64,000 bases of DNA from Paenibacillus auburnensis (GCF_927798115.1 NZ_CAKMMG010000002.1:186001-250000); one strand, 5' to 3'; shown: positions 20,362 to 29,719, counted from the stretch's first letter. The notes: generated by a model not told the origin, from the letters alone. Program-made: numbers and translations.

Positions 20362-21555
20362 GTGCCGATTTATATTCCATGGGAGGTGGTCATCCTGCCA
20401 GAGTCACCCGGTCCATATGCATTTGTCGTGTCAAAAGAAGACTGGTCCCTTCACCGCAAAGGCCATCAGGATCAGGAGCGTCATCAGCAGAAGGTCAGGG
20501 AAGCCATTAAGGATAATCTGCCCGACCTTGTTACCGAAGAGAACATTATTATGTCAGACGGCAGACAAATCGTAAAAGTGCCCATCCGCAGTTTGGACGA
20601 ATACCGGATCATCTATAATTTCCGCAAGCAGAAGCATGTCGGGCAAGGGGACGGAGACAGTCAGGTCGGTGATGTGCTCGGCCGCGATTCGCAGTCCGCA
20701 CAGCCAGGCAAAGGGGATAAAGCCGGTGATCAGCCCGGACAGGATACAATCGAAGCGGAAGTCAATCTGGAAGATCTCGAGGACATTCTGTTTCAGGATC
20801 TGGAGCTGCCGCATCTGTCACCGAAGGATAAGGAAGAGATTGAGGTTAAATCGATCGTCTTCAACGATATCCGCAAGAAGGGCATGATGTCGAACATCGA
20901 CAAGAAACGCACACTGCTGGAGAACCTGCGGCGCAATGCCAGTAACGGTAAGCCCGGCATTCACAGCATCAGCCCCGACGATTTGCGTTATAAAACGTGG
21001 GATGATATTACGGTTCCACATTCGAATGCAGTGATTATTGCGATGATGGATACGTCAGGCAGTATGGGGACTTTTGAAAAATACTGCGCCCGCAGCTTCT
21101 TCTTCTGGATGACCCGTTTCCTGCGCCGCCAGTACGAGAAGGTCGAAATTGTCTTTCTGGCCCATCATACGGAAGCCAAGGAAGTCAGCGAGCATGATTT
21201 CTTCACCCGCGGCGAAAGCGGCGGTACCATCTGCTCCTCTGCCTATCAGAAGGCGCTTGAGATTATCGACAGCCGTTACCCGCCGGCCAAATACAACATC
21301 TATCCGTTCCATTTCTCTGATGGCGATAACCTCACCTCGGATAATGAACGCTGCGTCAAGCTGATCGGAGAGCTGCTGAAGCGGAGCAACATGTTCGGCT
21401 ACGGTGAAGTGAACCAGTACAACCGCAGCAGCACACTGATGTCCGCCTACCGCCATCTGAAGCAGGAGCAGTTCATGCATTACGTTATCAAGGACAAAAA
21501 GGAAGTCTACCAGGCGCTTAAGAGCTTTTTCGGCAAAAGAGAAGCAGTGAAATAA
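20362..21555 (+). CDS. yhbH: Sporulation protein YhbH (DUF444)
   Basis: Up to 397 residues, DUF444/YhbH family, which acts with the PrkA kinase and SpoVR in many bacteria. The N-terminal [20 protein letters not shown] and [20 protein letters not shown] are diagnostic. A VWA-like domain in the second half begins [14 protein letters not shown], whose DTSGS is a metal-adhesion-type motif. The start is uncertain. The GTG at 20362 has no ribosome binding site, while a strong GGAGGTG at 20382-20388 sits 6 bases before an in-frame CTG (20395). If translation starts there the protein has 386 residues, close to other YhbH. A spoVR gene is in this window at 60980. Confidence 0.9.
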   Translation: MPIYIPWEVVILPESPGPYAFVVSKEDWSLHRKGHQDQERHQQKVREAIKDNLPDLVTEENIIMSDGRQIVKVPIRSLDEYRIIYNFRKQKHVGQGDGDSQVGDVLGRDSQSAQPGKGDKAGDQPGQDTIEAEVNLEDLEDILFQDLELPHLSPKDKEEIEVKSIVFNDIRKKGMMSNIDKKRTLLENLRRNASNGKPGIHSISPDDLRYKTWDDITVPHSNAVIIAMMDTSGSMGTFEKYCARSFFFWMTRFLRRQYEKVEIVFLAHHTEAKEVSEHDFFTRGESGGTICSSAYQKALEIIDSRYPPAKYNIYPFHFSDGDNLTSDNERCVKLIGELLKRSNMFGYGEVNQYNRSSTLMSAYRHLKQEQFMHYVIKDKKEVYQALKSFFGKREAVK

Positions 21556-21587
21556 TAGTTGCTGCTGCCTGGTGCACTACTCATAGC

Positions 21588-21633
21588 AAGACTAAGACCC
21601 CCTATCCCTTAAACCGGATAGGGGTCTTAGTCT
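21588..21633. terminator. Bidirectional terminator
   Basis: AAGACCCCCTATCC pairs with GGATAGGGGTCTT, extended by flanking ACT/AGT. It lies between the convergent yhbH and stalk-domain genes. Confidence 0.85.
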
Positions 21634-21653
21634 ATAGCAAATATTCAGCCCGT

Positions 21654-22802
21654 TTACTTCACAGCCTCAGTATCCAATATGATATCGTTATCGATATCTC
21701 TGTACCAGTTGCCGTCTGCAGCTTTCACCATAGAATCCAGAGCGAAGAATCTTAGCTTAAACAGAGGCAAGTCAGCCATGTCAACCATAGTGAATACAGT
21801 ATAGACCGTGGCTCTATCAGGTTCATAGGCGACTATAATTGTTGATTCTCCATCATATTTCAATTCGCCTCTATCATAGGTGAATTTCAGATACTCACGC
21901 ATTGATTCCAGGCCGGGATCGTCGGTGAACATCTGCCCGGCAGGGTTTTGCAGCGCCAGCAGGGCATCAATGTTCTCTTCATTTCTCGCTTTATAATCTG
22001 CAGCAAGCAGGGAAATGATCGCCGTTTTGTCGGCATCAGGCACACTGATTTCTTTTTGAGCCAGCGAAATATAATCCAGATATTCTGTATCCATAGTTAT
22101 ATTGTGAATAGTCCAGCTTTTATCCGCTTGATGCTCCATCTCGATGCTTGAATGCTCGATCCGGTCCAACAGCTCGCCGCCGCTTTTATGGATTAGAATA
22201 TCTGCCGAGAATGTTGTATACGTACCCCAGGATTCCAGGTTGAGACTTTGGATTGTCGCCAGACCGCCGGAGGTTTGATAATGGGCTTCAAGCAGTGCCC
22301 GGATCTTTTTTAGATCTGACTTTTTGGGCTTGCCCTGCAGATCCTCATAGATCCGCAACGTTTTTTGTTTCTGGTCATAGTCGGCATTGATATACGAGGT
22401 ACTTTGAAATATGGATGCAAGAACCATGATATCCGCACCGGAGCCGATGAACACCGGAGTCCCAGTAACGCTGAAGGAAATATTATTTACATAAGCCGTT
22501 TTAGCTTTCAGATCGAATCGGAACGAAGCGTCCTCCGAGCTTGCGGTAATGACCTTTTTGACAGCGTCATATTTAAAGCTGAAGCCCAGGGCCTGCACGG
22601 CGCTCCGGAATTCAACATACAGCTTACCTCCCTGAATGACAGGAGCTGTCCGCGGGTGGATTTCCTTGTCCTGCACGTATACCCGGATCGTCTTCGCGGC
22701 AGCAGCCTTCGCAGATGCCCCTGCCGGATTCCAGGCCATGATTGCGATTAAGCTGACTAGCATAAGTATTGTAATACTTTTCACATTCAATTTGATACTC
22801 AA
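21654..22802 (-). CDS. Secreted protein with copper amine oxidase-like N-terminal (stalk) domain
   Basis: 382 residues. A signal peptide (about 1-33, ending around GASAKA) is followed by a domain at about 35-150: RVYVQDKEIHPRTAPVIQGG, then LYVEFRSAVQALGFSFKYD, the copper amine oxidase N-terminal-like repeat very common in secreted Paenibacillus proteins. Residues about 160-380 look like a wedge of two NTF2-like units (LLALQNPAGQMFTDDPGLE, WYRDIDNDIIL) of unknown ligand. No metal-dependent oxidase domain is present. The start is TTG at 22802 after GGGGGG. It is divergent from the padR gene. Confidence 0.78.
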   Translation of the reverse strand: MSIKLNVKSITILMLVSLIAIMAWNPAGASAKAAAAKTIRVYVQDKEIHPRTAPVIQGGKLYVEFRSAVQALGFSFKYDAVKKVITASSEDASFRFDLKAKTAYVNNISFSVTGTPVFIGSGADIMVLASIFQSTSYINADYDQKQKTLRIYEDLQGKPKKSDLKKIRALLEAHYQTSGGLATIQSLNLESWGTYTTFSADILIHKSGGELLDRIEHSSIEMEHQADKSWTIHNITMDTEYLDYISLAQKEISVPDADKTAIISLLAADYKARNEENIDALLALQNPAGQMFTDDPGLESMREYLKFTYDRGELKYDGESTIIVAYEPDRATVYTVFTMVDMADLPLFKLRFFALDSMVKAADGNWYRDIDNDIILDTEAVK

Positions 22803-22897
22803 AATTCAATTCCCCCCAGTAAATAATGATTTTTCCTTAATCTATATTTCGACAAGTTCCATACATTTCCTTAGGCGGTCTTTGTTACGTGAGCCCA

Positions 22898-22926
22898 TTG
22901 ACATTTATATCGGTTAACGATATAGT
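22898..22926 (+). promoter_or_regulatory. Promoter of the padR-DUF2812 operon
   Basis: TTGACA (22898-22903) and TATAGT (22921-22926) are 17 bases apart, close to sigma-A consensus. Operator 1 fills the spacer. Confidence 0.8.
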
Positions 22927-22963
22927 TTTTATATCGACAGACGATATACCGCCAAACGATATA
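22906..22963 (+). promoter_or_regulatory. Three phased palindromic operators, probably for the PadR regulator
   Basis: Operators 1 (22906-22924) and 2 (22930-22948) are perfect TATATCG-N5-CGATATA palindromes. Operator 3 (22945-22963) is TATACCG-N5-CGATATA and shares four bases with operator 2. Operator 1 lies between -35 and -10, so binding should block transcription. Confidence 0.75.
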
Positions 22964-22984
22964 AATAGAAAGTGGTGAAACGGG

Positions 22985-23314
22985 TTGCCGGAAAACAAGG
23001 ATTACGGAGCGTTGACCGAAGGGGTCTACTACATTTTGTTGTCCCTGTTCACCCCGATGCACGGCTATGGGATTATGCAGAACGTCAAGCTGCTTAGCAA
23101 TCAGCGCGTCGACCTTGGTGCAGGGACACTTTACGGTGCACTAGGCACACTGGTAGAGCGTGGCTGGATTGAACCTCTTCAAGGCATTCAGGATTCCCGC
23201 AAGAAAGAATACAAAATTACGCAAGAAGGCATCCTCGCCGTGCAGAGTGAATTGACGAGGCTGGATGAACTGCTGTCCAACGGAAGAAAGCTACTGGGAG
23301 GCGAATCGGAATGA
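22985..23314 (+). CDS. PadR family transcriptional regulator
   Basis: 109 residues, a PadR-type winged helix (about 10-85) with HGYGIMQNVKLLSNQRVDLG, then TLYGALGTLVERGWIEPL, and a C-terminal dimerisation helix. PadR proteins usually repress a neighbouring membrane protein or transporter gene. The start is TTG at 22985, in a region with AAAGTGGTGA upstream; this ribosome binding site is moderate. The gene overlaps the following DUF2812 gene by 4 bases. The three palindromes in its promoter indicate autorepression (inference). Confidence 0.9.
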   Translation: MPENKDYGALTEGVYYILLSLFTPMHGYGIMQNVKLLSNQRVDLGAGTLYGALGTLVERGWIEPLQGIQDSRKKEYKITQEGILAVQSELTRLDELLSNGRKLLGGESE

Positions 23315-23877
23315 GTCATACGGTACGCAAATTATTTATTGATTTTGAGAAGGAAGAACAATGGCTTAATGACATGGCGGCTAAGGGACTCGCGCTTACC
23401 GAATATTCATGGGCCCGTTATGTATTCGAAGAAAGCGGCAAAGGTGAATACATTTATCGGATCGAGCTGCTTGAGGATGGGATAAAAGGGGCTAAATCTG
23501 TGGAATACCTGCAGTTTATGGAGGAAGCCGGAGTCGAACGTGTGATAATGAACAAAGGACCTGCTGCTCACAATAAGTGGGTAATTTTTAGAAGAAAAGC
23601 ATCAGAAGGTCCCTTTACGATCTATTCGGATACGGACTCCAAAATAAAGCATTATAGACGTATCCACCGCCTGTGGATGTCCGTCGCTCTGATGGAATTT
23701 ATCATCGGCTTCATGAATGTAGGGCTGGTGGCTCTGGACTACATCGGTATTGTCTCCAATATTAATCTTGTCATGGGTCTTCTGCTTATCATTCTGGGTG
23801 CGGCCTTCCTTCTCTTCAGTGTGCCTGTGCACCAAAAAATCAAAAAATTGCAGAGCGACAAGCTAATCCGGGAGTAA
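23311..23877 (+). CDS. DUF2812 membrane protein
   Basis: 188 residues. The N-terminal about 100 residues are soluble (LFIDFEKEEQWLNDMAAKGL then YIYRIELLED), the DUF2812 signature. Two membrane helices follow, at about 119-140 and 147-168 (LVMGLLLIILGAAFLLFSV). DUF2812 genes are regularly found directly after padR genes, as here. The ATG overlaps the padR stop (ATGA). The function is unknown; a membrane sensor or a stress effector controlled by PadR is possible. Confidence 0.85.
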   Translation: MSHTVRKLFIDFEKEEQWLNDMAAKGLALTEYSWARYVFEESGKGEYIYRIELLEDGIKGAKSVEYLQFMEEAGVERVIMNKGPAAHNKWVIFRRKASEGPFTIYSDTDSKIKHYRRIHRLWMSVALMEFIIGFMNVGLVALDYIGIVSNINLVMGLLLIILGAAFLLFSVPVHQKIKKLQSDKLIRE

Positions 23878-23891
23878 GCTTCCGGATTAGC
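23862..23891. terminator. Perfect hairpin across the DUF2812 stop codon
   Basis: GCTAATCCGG and CCGGATTAGC form a 10-bp perfect stem with the TAA in the loop. There is no T tract, so it may stabilise the mRNA end more than terminate. Confidence 0.45.
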
Positions 23892-23956
23892 CGCAGCTCA
23901 TACATTGTTGCCTAGAAGGCCGGAAGCTGATTCTCTATACTGGCCCATTCTATATA

Positions 23957-25462
23957 CTAGCGTACTTTTTCCCGGTCCTTGCCCTTATCGGATTCACCGG
24001 CGTTTTTATTCGCGGCAGCGCGATCGAGCTGCATTTCTTCCACGGACTTCACCTTTAGCCTGGCCGCCCCTTCATTATCCGTCCGGGTAGGAATCAGGTT
24101 GCCTGATGCCAGCCGCTCTTTGGCTTCGGCAATGGCAACTGCATACTGCGGCAGCCACGGCTCTCCAGCGACAAGCATCTCATCCACCATCTGCCAGATT
24201 TCCGGCGGACTACAGACCGCGCCGACCAGCGGGTCCATCATGAATGCCTGCCGCAGCAGCTGATCATCGCCATGCACGGCGGCTTCGACGGCGAGCCGCT
24301 GTACAGATATGCTGACATTGCATACCGCAGCCGGTCCGAGCGGAAGTTCACCGACCAGTGGCATGGAGATGCCATTATGGTCCACATAGCCTGGTGCTTC
24401 GATCACCGCATCCTCCGGCAGATTGGAAATCACGCCATGATTCACCACGTTGAAATGCCCCCGGTAGACGCGGCCAGTCTCAAGTCCTTCAATAATATAT
24501 GAGCCATGCTCTTCCCCTCGGTTCTCCGCTGTGTATTCCAGTGCCGGCTCTTTCATCCAGTTAGGAAAATCAGTCTCGAACCAGTTACGCCCTTCTGTAC
24601 ACACCCGCAGGTAGCCGCCTGTCTCTCCGTTAATCCAGCTTCCCAGATCAATCCAGTCCATAATTTCAGCGCTGCGCTTTCGGTACCAGGGTACATACTC
24701 GCTTAAATGTCCGTTCGATTCCGTACTGTAGTACCCGAACCGGCGCAGCATATCGATCCGCACTTTTTCGGTACGGCTGAATTCCGGATGCTGCTCAAAC
24801 GCCGCAAGCAGACCTGCCGTCAGATCCTTACCCTGATGCTTCGCAGAGATGTACCAGGTCTGGTGATTGATCCCGGCGCAGATAATATCTACCTCAGACT
24901 TCTCCAGCCCATAGACTTCGGCAATCTGATGATGACCGTGCTGCACACCATGGCATAAGCCGATCGTACGGACCCCGCCGTATTTATTGCAGGCCCAGGT
25001 CAGCATCGCCATAGGGTTCGAGTAATTAAGCAGCAGGACATCCGGGAGAGCGACTTCCCGGATATCCCGGCAAATTTCCAGCATCTCGGCGATCCCCCGC
25101 TGCCCATACATAATGCCGCCCGCACACAGCGTATCCCCTACGCATTGATCCACCCCATACTTCAGCGGAATATCCACATCCGTTGCAAAAGCCTCCAGCC
25201 CGCCCATGCGGATTGTGCAAAATACGTACTTGGCATCCTTCAGCGCTTCTCTGCGGTCCGTAGTTGGTTTAATCTGTATAGACAGTCCATTCTCTGTGAT
25301 ATCCCGCTGGCACAACTCGGTGACCATCTGCAGATTATGGCTGTTAATATCCATGAAGGATACTTCAATATCGCGGAATTCCGGTACTGTCAGCAGGTCG
25401 CGCAGCAGTCCGCGGGTAAACCCAATGCTCCCAGCCCCGATGAATGTGACTTTAAAAGACAT
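23957..25462 (-). CDS. melA: Family 4 glycoside hydrolase, alpha-galactosidase-like (MelA)
   Basis: 501 residues, GH4. These enzymes need NAD and a divalent metal and cleave through redox chemistry. The Rossmann motif is FIGAGSIGFTRGLLRDLL at the N-terminus. Metal- and substrate-site blocks are NYSNPMAMLTW, LCHGVQHGHHQ and GINHQTWY; the Cys and His of CHGVQH are the metal ligands of alpha-galactosidase-type members. The last about 20 residues are unusually charged (SDKGKDREKVR). GGAGG precedes ATG 25462. An AraC regulator lies immediately upstream on the same strand and may control it. No melibiose transporter is adjacent. The assignment to alpha-galactosidase over alpha-glucosidase rests on the overall motif pattern. 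Confidence 0.85.
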   Translation of the reverse strand: MSFKVTFIGAGSIGFTRGLLRDLLTVPEFRDIEVSFMDINSHNLQMVTELCQRDITENGLSIQIKPTTDRREALKDAKYVFCTIRMGGLEAFATDVDIPLKYGVDQCVGDTLCAGGIMYGQRGIAEMLEICRDIREVALPDVLLLNYSNPMAMLTWACNKYGGVRTIGLCHGVQHGHHQIAEVYGLEKSEVDIICAGINHQTWYISAKHQGKDLTAGLLAAFEQHPEFSRTEKVRIDMLRRFGYYSTESNGHLSEYVPWYRKRSAEIMDWIDLGSWINGETGGYLRVCTEGRNWFETDFPNWMKEPALEYTAENRGEEHGSYIIEGLETGRVYRGHFNVVNHGVISNLPEDAVIEAPGYVDHNGISMPLVGELPLGPAAVCNVSISVQRLAVEAAVHGDDQLLRQAFMMDPLVGAVCSPPEIWQMVDEMLVAGEPWLPQYAVAIAEAKERLASGNLIPTRTDNEGAARLKVKSVEEMQLDRAAANKNAGESDKGKDREKVR

Positions 25463-25572
25463 GGCTATCAGCCTCCGTAAGTGGATTGGTTATTCCTGTC
25501 CATTGTAGCAAGGAGGCGAAGGGAAGCGTAACCAATATCATGACCACTTTCCGGGCAGGGTGTCAACAATTC

Positions 25573-26508
25573 TCACCTTTCATCTGAAAAGCGGGTGATG
25601 TCGCTCCAGGAGTAGCGCTCGATGGAATTACGGTATTCGACTGGAGTCATGCTGGCATACTTTTTGAACAGAAGATGAAAATACTGCCTGCTGCTGATGC
25701 CGACATAATCGGCGATATCTGCAACCGGAATTTCACTTTGCGCAAGCAGCATCTTGGCCTTCTCCATCCGCAACATATTCAAATAATCGGTCAGGGTACG
25801 GCCCGTCTGCTTCTTAAAGATCCGGTGCAGATATCCGGTATGCACATTTACGGCTGCCGCGATCTCCTTGACCTGGATGCTGTGGTCATAGTTCTGATGC
25901 AGGAATTCAATGGCTCTTCGCACATAGAGCTGTGAGGGCTGCTGGCTGGCAAGCAGCCGTTCCCGGTGCAGCCTGGAGATTCGCAGCAGCAGCTCAGCAA
26001 ACAGCAGCCGGACCATACTTCCTCCGTCCTTGCCGTGCTGATCCAGTTCCAGCACCAGCGCTTTAAGCACATGTAAGACTTCCTCCGGATCAGCCAGCAC
26101 CAGGCTCGTGAAGGGATTCCGCAGCAGTTCAGCAAGAGACTCTTCCTCCTTGGCGAGCCTGCTTAGCGAAGGGGCCACACCTGCATAGTCCGCGAAGCCG
26201 AATTCCACATTCAGCATCCGGCAGGCATTGTCCTCTTCAACAATCAGCCTATGCGGAACATTAGCATCGAGCATAATCAGCTCACTGCGTTTCAGGATGA
26301 ACCGTTCCTCGCTTCCTGAACCGCTGCGCACATCCACCGCACAGCTTCCGGAGATAACATACATGATTTCCGTCGAGTTATGCTGATGGTAAGGCATCGT
26401 GTAATGATTCCACTGTTTATAATAGTAGGCAAAAAAATGCGGACTGTACTCTCCCTCCAGCAGCTGCGGTTGAAAGAGGCTTCCATTAAGCTCCGGCAAA
26501 TCCTTCAC
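25573..26508 (-). CDS. AraC family regulator, probably of the alpha-galactosidase gene
   Basis: 311 residues. An N-terminal cupin sensor domain (about 20-110, with MPYHQHNSTEIMYVISGSCA) is followed by a linker and a C-terminal AraC DNA-binding domain with two helix-turn-helix units (VKEIAAAVNVHTGYLHRIFK, VADIADYVGISSRQYFHLLF). Such proteins bind a sugar and switch a neighbouring catabolic gene. It sits 110 bases upstream of the GH4 gene on the same strand. The start is GTG at 26508, or TTG at 26499, which has better spacing from GGGAG. Confidence 0.88.
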   Translation of the reverse strand: MKDLPELNGSLFQPQLLEGEYSPHFFAYYYKQWNHYTMPYHQHNSTEIMYVISGSCAVDVRSGSGSEERFILKRSELIMLDANVPHRLIVEEDNACRMLNVEFGFADYAGVAPSLSRLAKEEESLAELLRNPFTSLVLADPEEVLHVLKALVLELDQHGKDGGSMVRLLFAELLLRISRLHRERLLASQQPSQLYVRRAIEFLHQNYDHSIQVKEIAAAVNVHTGYLHRIFKKQTGRTLTDYLNMLRMEKAKMLLAQSEIPVADIADYVGISSRQYFHLLFKKYASMTPVEYRNSIERYSWSDITRFSDER

Positions 26509-26605
26509 TCCCTTCCACTTGGCGGTAATAGGTAATTTAATTACACCGGTCCGGCTTCAATAGGACTAGTGTATCCTGTGATATGTTTCCCGGCAAGAAG
26601 CGTCC

Positions 26606-26668
26606 CGGCAGACAAGCAAAACCTCCGCGCTTCCGTAAATGAATTACGGTACGCAGAGGCTTGGTTAA
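26606..26668 (-). terminator. Hairpin after the chemoreceptor gene
   Basis: CCGTA and TACGG enclose a short AT loop, and AACCTC-like outer arms extend the stem. TTTTGC follows on the minus strand. Confidence 0.5.
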
Positions 26669-26717
26669 CGTTCATTTGAAATTAGCGGATACCACCATCA
26701 CTACGCTATATGGCAGT

Positions 26718-28772
26718 TTATCCCTGAAAAGATACGAGCGATTGCTGCAAATTCTCAGCCAGCTCTTCCAGCTTCGCCGAGAGAGCTACGAGCTCTTCGC
26801 TGACAATGAACTGCTGTGAAGACATCGAAGCCACCTCCTGTGTGGAAGCGCTCGTCTGCTGCACCACCGAAATCACACTAGCCATGGATTCACCAAGCTG
26901 GCGCTGGAAATCGTTCAACTCAGAGACAGAAACGGAGGATTGGCTGATCAGCCCAAGGAATTCTTCCATCTCCCCCCGTACGCTTTCAAAAATAACCGAA
27001 GATTCCCGTACTGACGTAATCTGCTCGCGGAACAGCGGGCCAGCCTCACTCACAACCTTGACTGTATTATCGATATGGCGGCTAATTTCTTCTGTAATTC
27101 TGGACACCGATTGAATAGACTCGTTGGACTGGTTAGCCAGTCCCCTGATCTCATCGGCAATAACGAGGAATCCTCTCCCAGCCACCCCGGCACGGACGGC
27201 TTCAATAGAAGCATTCAGTGCTAGAATATTGGTCTGCTTGTTAACCGCAATCATCGGGCTGAGAATACTGCGGATCAAATGCGTGCTCTCCTGGAGCATC
27301 GCAGAGTTCTCCTGAATCAGTTCCATCATCTGCATGGTAGATTCACTTTGCGTGACAAGATTTTTCATCAGCTCCGCACCCTGGTCACTTACCGCTATTA
27401 CCCGCTCCGCCGAGTTATCCATGATCGAGTTAATCTTAGCCACCTCGTTCATTTTTCCGCCCATCAGCTCCACATTGCGGTTGCTGCTCTCCGCTTCAGC
27501 TGCCAGACTCGCTGCCCCCTCGGCAATCTCACCCGTTGCTGCGGCCACCTCTTTGGCATGGGTTGAGGTAGCACCGGAAGCCTTGACCAGCTGCTCCGAA
27601 GTTGCCAGCACTTCCGTCGCCGACAATCCGCTTTGACCAGCGAGCAGAGAGATCTGCTCCATCATTCTATTGAAGCTGTGTCCGACCCGCCCGATTTCGT
27701 CCTGGCCTTTAAAATTCGTCCGCACCTGCAGATTGCCCCGCTCGCCTTCTTCCATCAGACTGGCAAGCTTGCCCAGCGGACGGCCGATCAGGCGAACCAG
27801 TACATAACCAATCAGCAGTGCAATTAAGGCTGCCGCCAGCACAACGGATAATGTAATGTAGAGCAGCCTGTCTGCTGATTTGGTAAAATCACTGACCGGC
27901 GCATAACCAAGAATCGTCCAGTCCGCCGTTGCCAGCGGCTGGTATACAACCAGTTGGGATACGCCCTGCTCGTTGTCTGAGGTGAAGGAATGCTCCTCAC
28001 CCGCTGTCTGTCCAGCATCCACCTTTATGTATGAAGATTGCCCAAGCAATTCATTATCCTTACCGTAGACAATGTTCCCCGCAGGGTCAAGAATGCGGAT
28101 TTCTCCGGTCTCCCCGATATGCAGGTTAGACAGCACATCCGTTAAGGCACTGCCCTTAATCTCAATCAGCATATAATACTCTGCTTCAGGGTTCTGGATA
28201 TTGCGCAGCAGCCGGCCCATAGTCATGGAAGACTCGCTGTAAGAATCAAAGAACCCTTTGGCCCGAACCGGGAACCATACAGGATTTCCTTTGCCTGCAT
28301 CAATCTCCTTCATTCTCGCCTGAATCCCTTCATCACTGCGGACCGCACTGATTCCGGTCGATTTGTAGGATTCTGCATCCACCAGGCTTTTAGATACGAG
28401 CCGGATTGCCATTAGCCGCTCATCAGAGCCTCTTACGGAATCGAGCTTGCGGCGGATCCGGTCCTCAGCGGCAACCTTGGCGACAGTTCCGGCTGCTGCA
28501 TTATTCACCGTCTCCATATCTGCCTTCAGGATGGAATCGACAGCAAATTGTCTGGAAAGCGCTTCATACTCTGCGAACAGAAAATCCAGCTTGTCCGCTG
28601 CCTGCACAACCGACTGGGAGGAAGCAGCAGCAACCTCGTCTGTAATAATTCCTTTGGCGGTATAGTAAGAGGTTAATCCAAGGACTGAGGATAACAAGAC
28701 AATCGTACAGAAGAGAATGACAAACAATTTGACGCCCACTGATTTGAATCTGAACTTTTGCTGCCCTTTCAT
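26718..28772 (-). CDS. Methyl-accepting chemotaxis protein
   Basis: 684 residues. A first membrane helix (about 14-34) and a second (about 302-323) bracket a 265-residue extracellular double-Cache-like domain (AIRLVSKSLVDAESYKSTG, MLIEIKGSALTDVL, then ADWTILGYAPVSDF). A HAMP domain follows (VRLIGRPLGKLASLMEEGER). The C-terminal signalling domain has the hairpin-tip block GRGFLVIADEIRGLANQSNE, close to the canonical GFAVVADEVRKLA motif. ATG 28772 follows GAGGAGAG by 7 bases. It lies downstream of the maltodextrin importer genes with one partial terminator between, so it may be a receptor for the same sugars. It is not a maltose-binding-protein-dependent Tar: the sensor is its own Cache domain. 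Confidence 0.9.
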   Translation of the reverse strand: MKGQQKFRFKSVGVKLFVILFCTIVLLSSVLGLTSYYTAKGIITDEVAAASSQSVVQAADKLDFLFAEYEALSRQFAVDSILKADMETVNNAAAGTVAKVAAEDRIRRKLDSVRGSDERLMAIRLVSKSLVDAESYKSTGISAVRSDEGIQARMKEIDAGKGNPVWFPVRAKGFFDSYSESSMTMGRLLRNIQNPEAEYYMLIEIKGSALTDVLSNLHIGETGEIRILDPAGNIVYGKDNELLGQSSYIKVDAGQTAGEEHSFTSDNEQGVSQLVVYQPLATADWTILGYAPVSDFTKSADRLLYITLSVVLAAALIALLIGYVLVRLIGRPLGKLASLMEEGERGNLQVRTNFKGQDEIGRVGHSFNRMMEQISLLAGQSGLSATEVLATSEQLVKASGATSTHAKEVAAATGEIAEGAASLAAEAESSNRNVELMGGKMNEVAKINSIMDNSAERVIAVSDQGAELMKNLVTQSESTMQMMELIQENSAMLQESTHLIRSILSPMIAVNKQTNILALNASIEAVRAGVAGRGFLVIADEIRGLANQSNESIQSVSRITEEISRHIDNTVKVVSEAGPLFREQITSVRESSVIFESVRGEMEEFLGLISQSSVSVSELNDFQRQLGESMASVISVVQQTSASTQEVASMSSQQFIVSEELVALSAKLEELAENLQQSLVSFQG

Positions 28773-28795
28773 TACGTTCTCTCCTCTTAGCAAAA

Positions 28796-28846
28796 TAAAA
28801 AGGCACAACCCTTACTAGACTGCATAAAGGCTGTACCTTAGTTTTC
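28796..28846 (-). terminator. Terminator between malG and the chemoreceptor gene
   Basis: On the minus strand AAGG-ACA-CC pairs with GGGTTGTGCCTT, followed by TTTTTATTTT. The 16-base segment AGGGTTGTGCCTTTTT recurs exactly in the leader of the cyclomaltodextrinase gene at 33057-33072. Confidence 0.75.
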
Positions 28847-28870
28847 ATTGAAATGATGAACCCTACATAA

Positions 28871-29719
28871 TTATCCTTTGCTGGCCCCTGCAGTCAAACC
28901 GTCTACCAGCATCCGCTGGAGGAAACCGAACAGGATCATGATCGGCACGGAGATCATTACAGCACCTGCAGCGAACAGCGTGAAGTTCGTATTCTGCTGG
29001 CTGTTGACCATATCCCACATCCCTACAGCAACCGTCCAGTTTTCCTTGGTCCGGAGTACCAGCTTCGCAAAGATGAAATCGACCCATGGGCCGACAAACT
29101 GCGTGAGCGCCATATACGTAATCATCGGACGGGACAGCGGGAGAATGATCCGGGCAAAAATCCCGAAGTTACTCGCTCCGTCGATCCGGGCCGCCTCATC
29201 CAGTGAACGCGGTATCGTATCCAGGAAGCCTTTGGCAATCAGTGTTCCGCCAAGCGGAGCACCTGCCGCGTACACAATAATTAGGGCCAAGTGTGTATCA
29301 AGCAGATTGAATTCCTTTAGCAGCAGGTAGATGGCAATCATACTCATGAAGCCCGGGAACATCCCGAGAATGAGCAGCGTCGACATTGTAGTTTTGCGGC
29401 TTTTAAACCGGAATCTGGACAGCGCGTAACTCGTCAGCAAGGTCAGCACCACACCGATCAGCATCGAAAACACTGCGATCTTCAGCGTGTTGGCGTACCA
29501 GGTGCCGAACATATAGACCGGCGAAGTAAACAGTTCTTTATAATGAGCCAGGGTAAAATGTTCGGGAATCAACGTTTTGCTGTACAACGATTTGCCCGGA
29601 CGGAAAGAGGCCAGAAGAATCCAGAGCGCCGGATACAGCGCAGCAACCGCCAGCACGATCAGAATGATGTAGCTAACAGCCAGGCGAACAACGTTCGCAA
29701 GTTTGCGTCCTATATTCAT
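28871..29719 (-). CDS. malG: Maltodextrin ABC importer permease, MalG-like
   Basis: 282 residues with six predicted membrane helices. The ATPase-contacting EAA loop is SLDEAARIDGASNFGIFARI followed by ILPLSRP. It is the second permease of a type I sugar importer, with the C-terminus LVDGLTAGASKG. The start at 29719 overlaps the malF stop by 4 bases. The operon encodes no MsmX-type ATPase, which in Bacillus-type bacteria is supplied by a shared gene elsewhere. Confidence 0.92.
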   Translation of the reverse strand: MNIGRKLANVVRLAVSYIILIVLAVAALYPALWILLASFRPGKSLYSKTLIPEHFTLAHYKELFTSPVYMFGTWYANTLKIAVFSMLIGVVLTLLTSYALSRFRFKSRKTTMSTLLILGMFPGFMSMIAIYLLLKEFNLLDTHLALIIVYAAGAPLGGTLIAKGFLDTIPRSLDEAARIDGASNFGIFARIILPLSRPMITYMALTQFVGPWVDFIFAKLVLRTKENWTVAVGMWDMVNSQQNTNFTLFAAGAVMISVPIMILFGFLQRMLVDGLTAGASKG

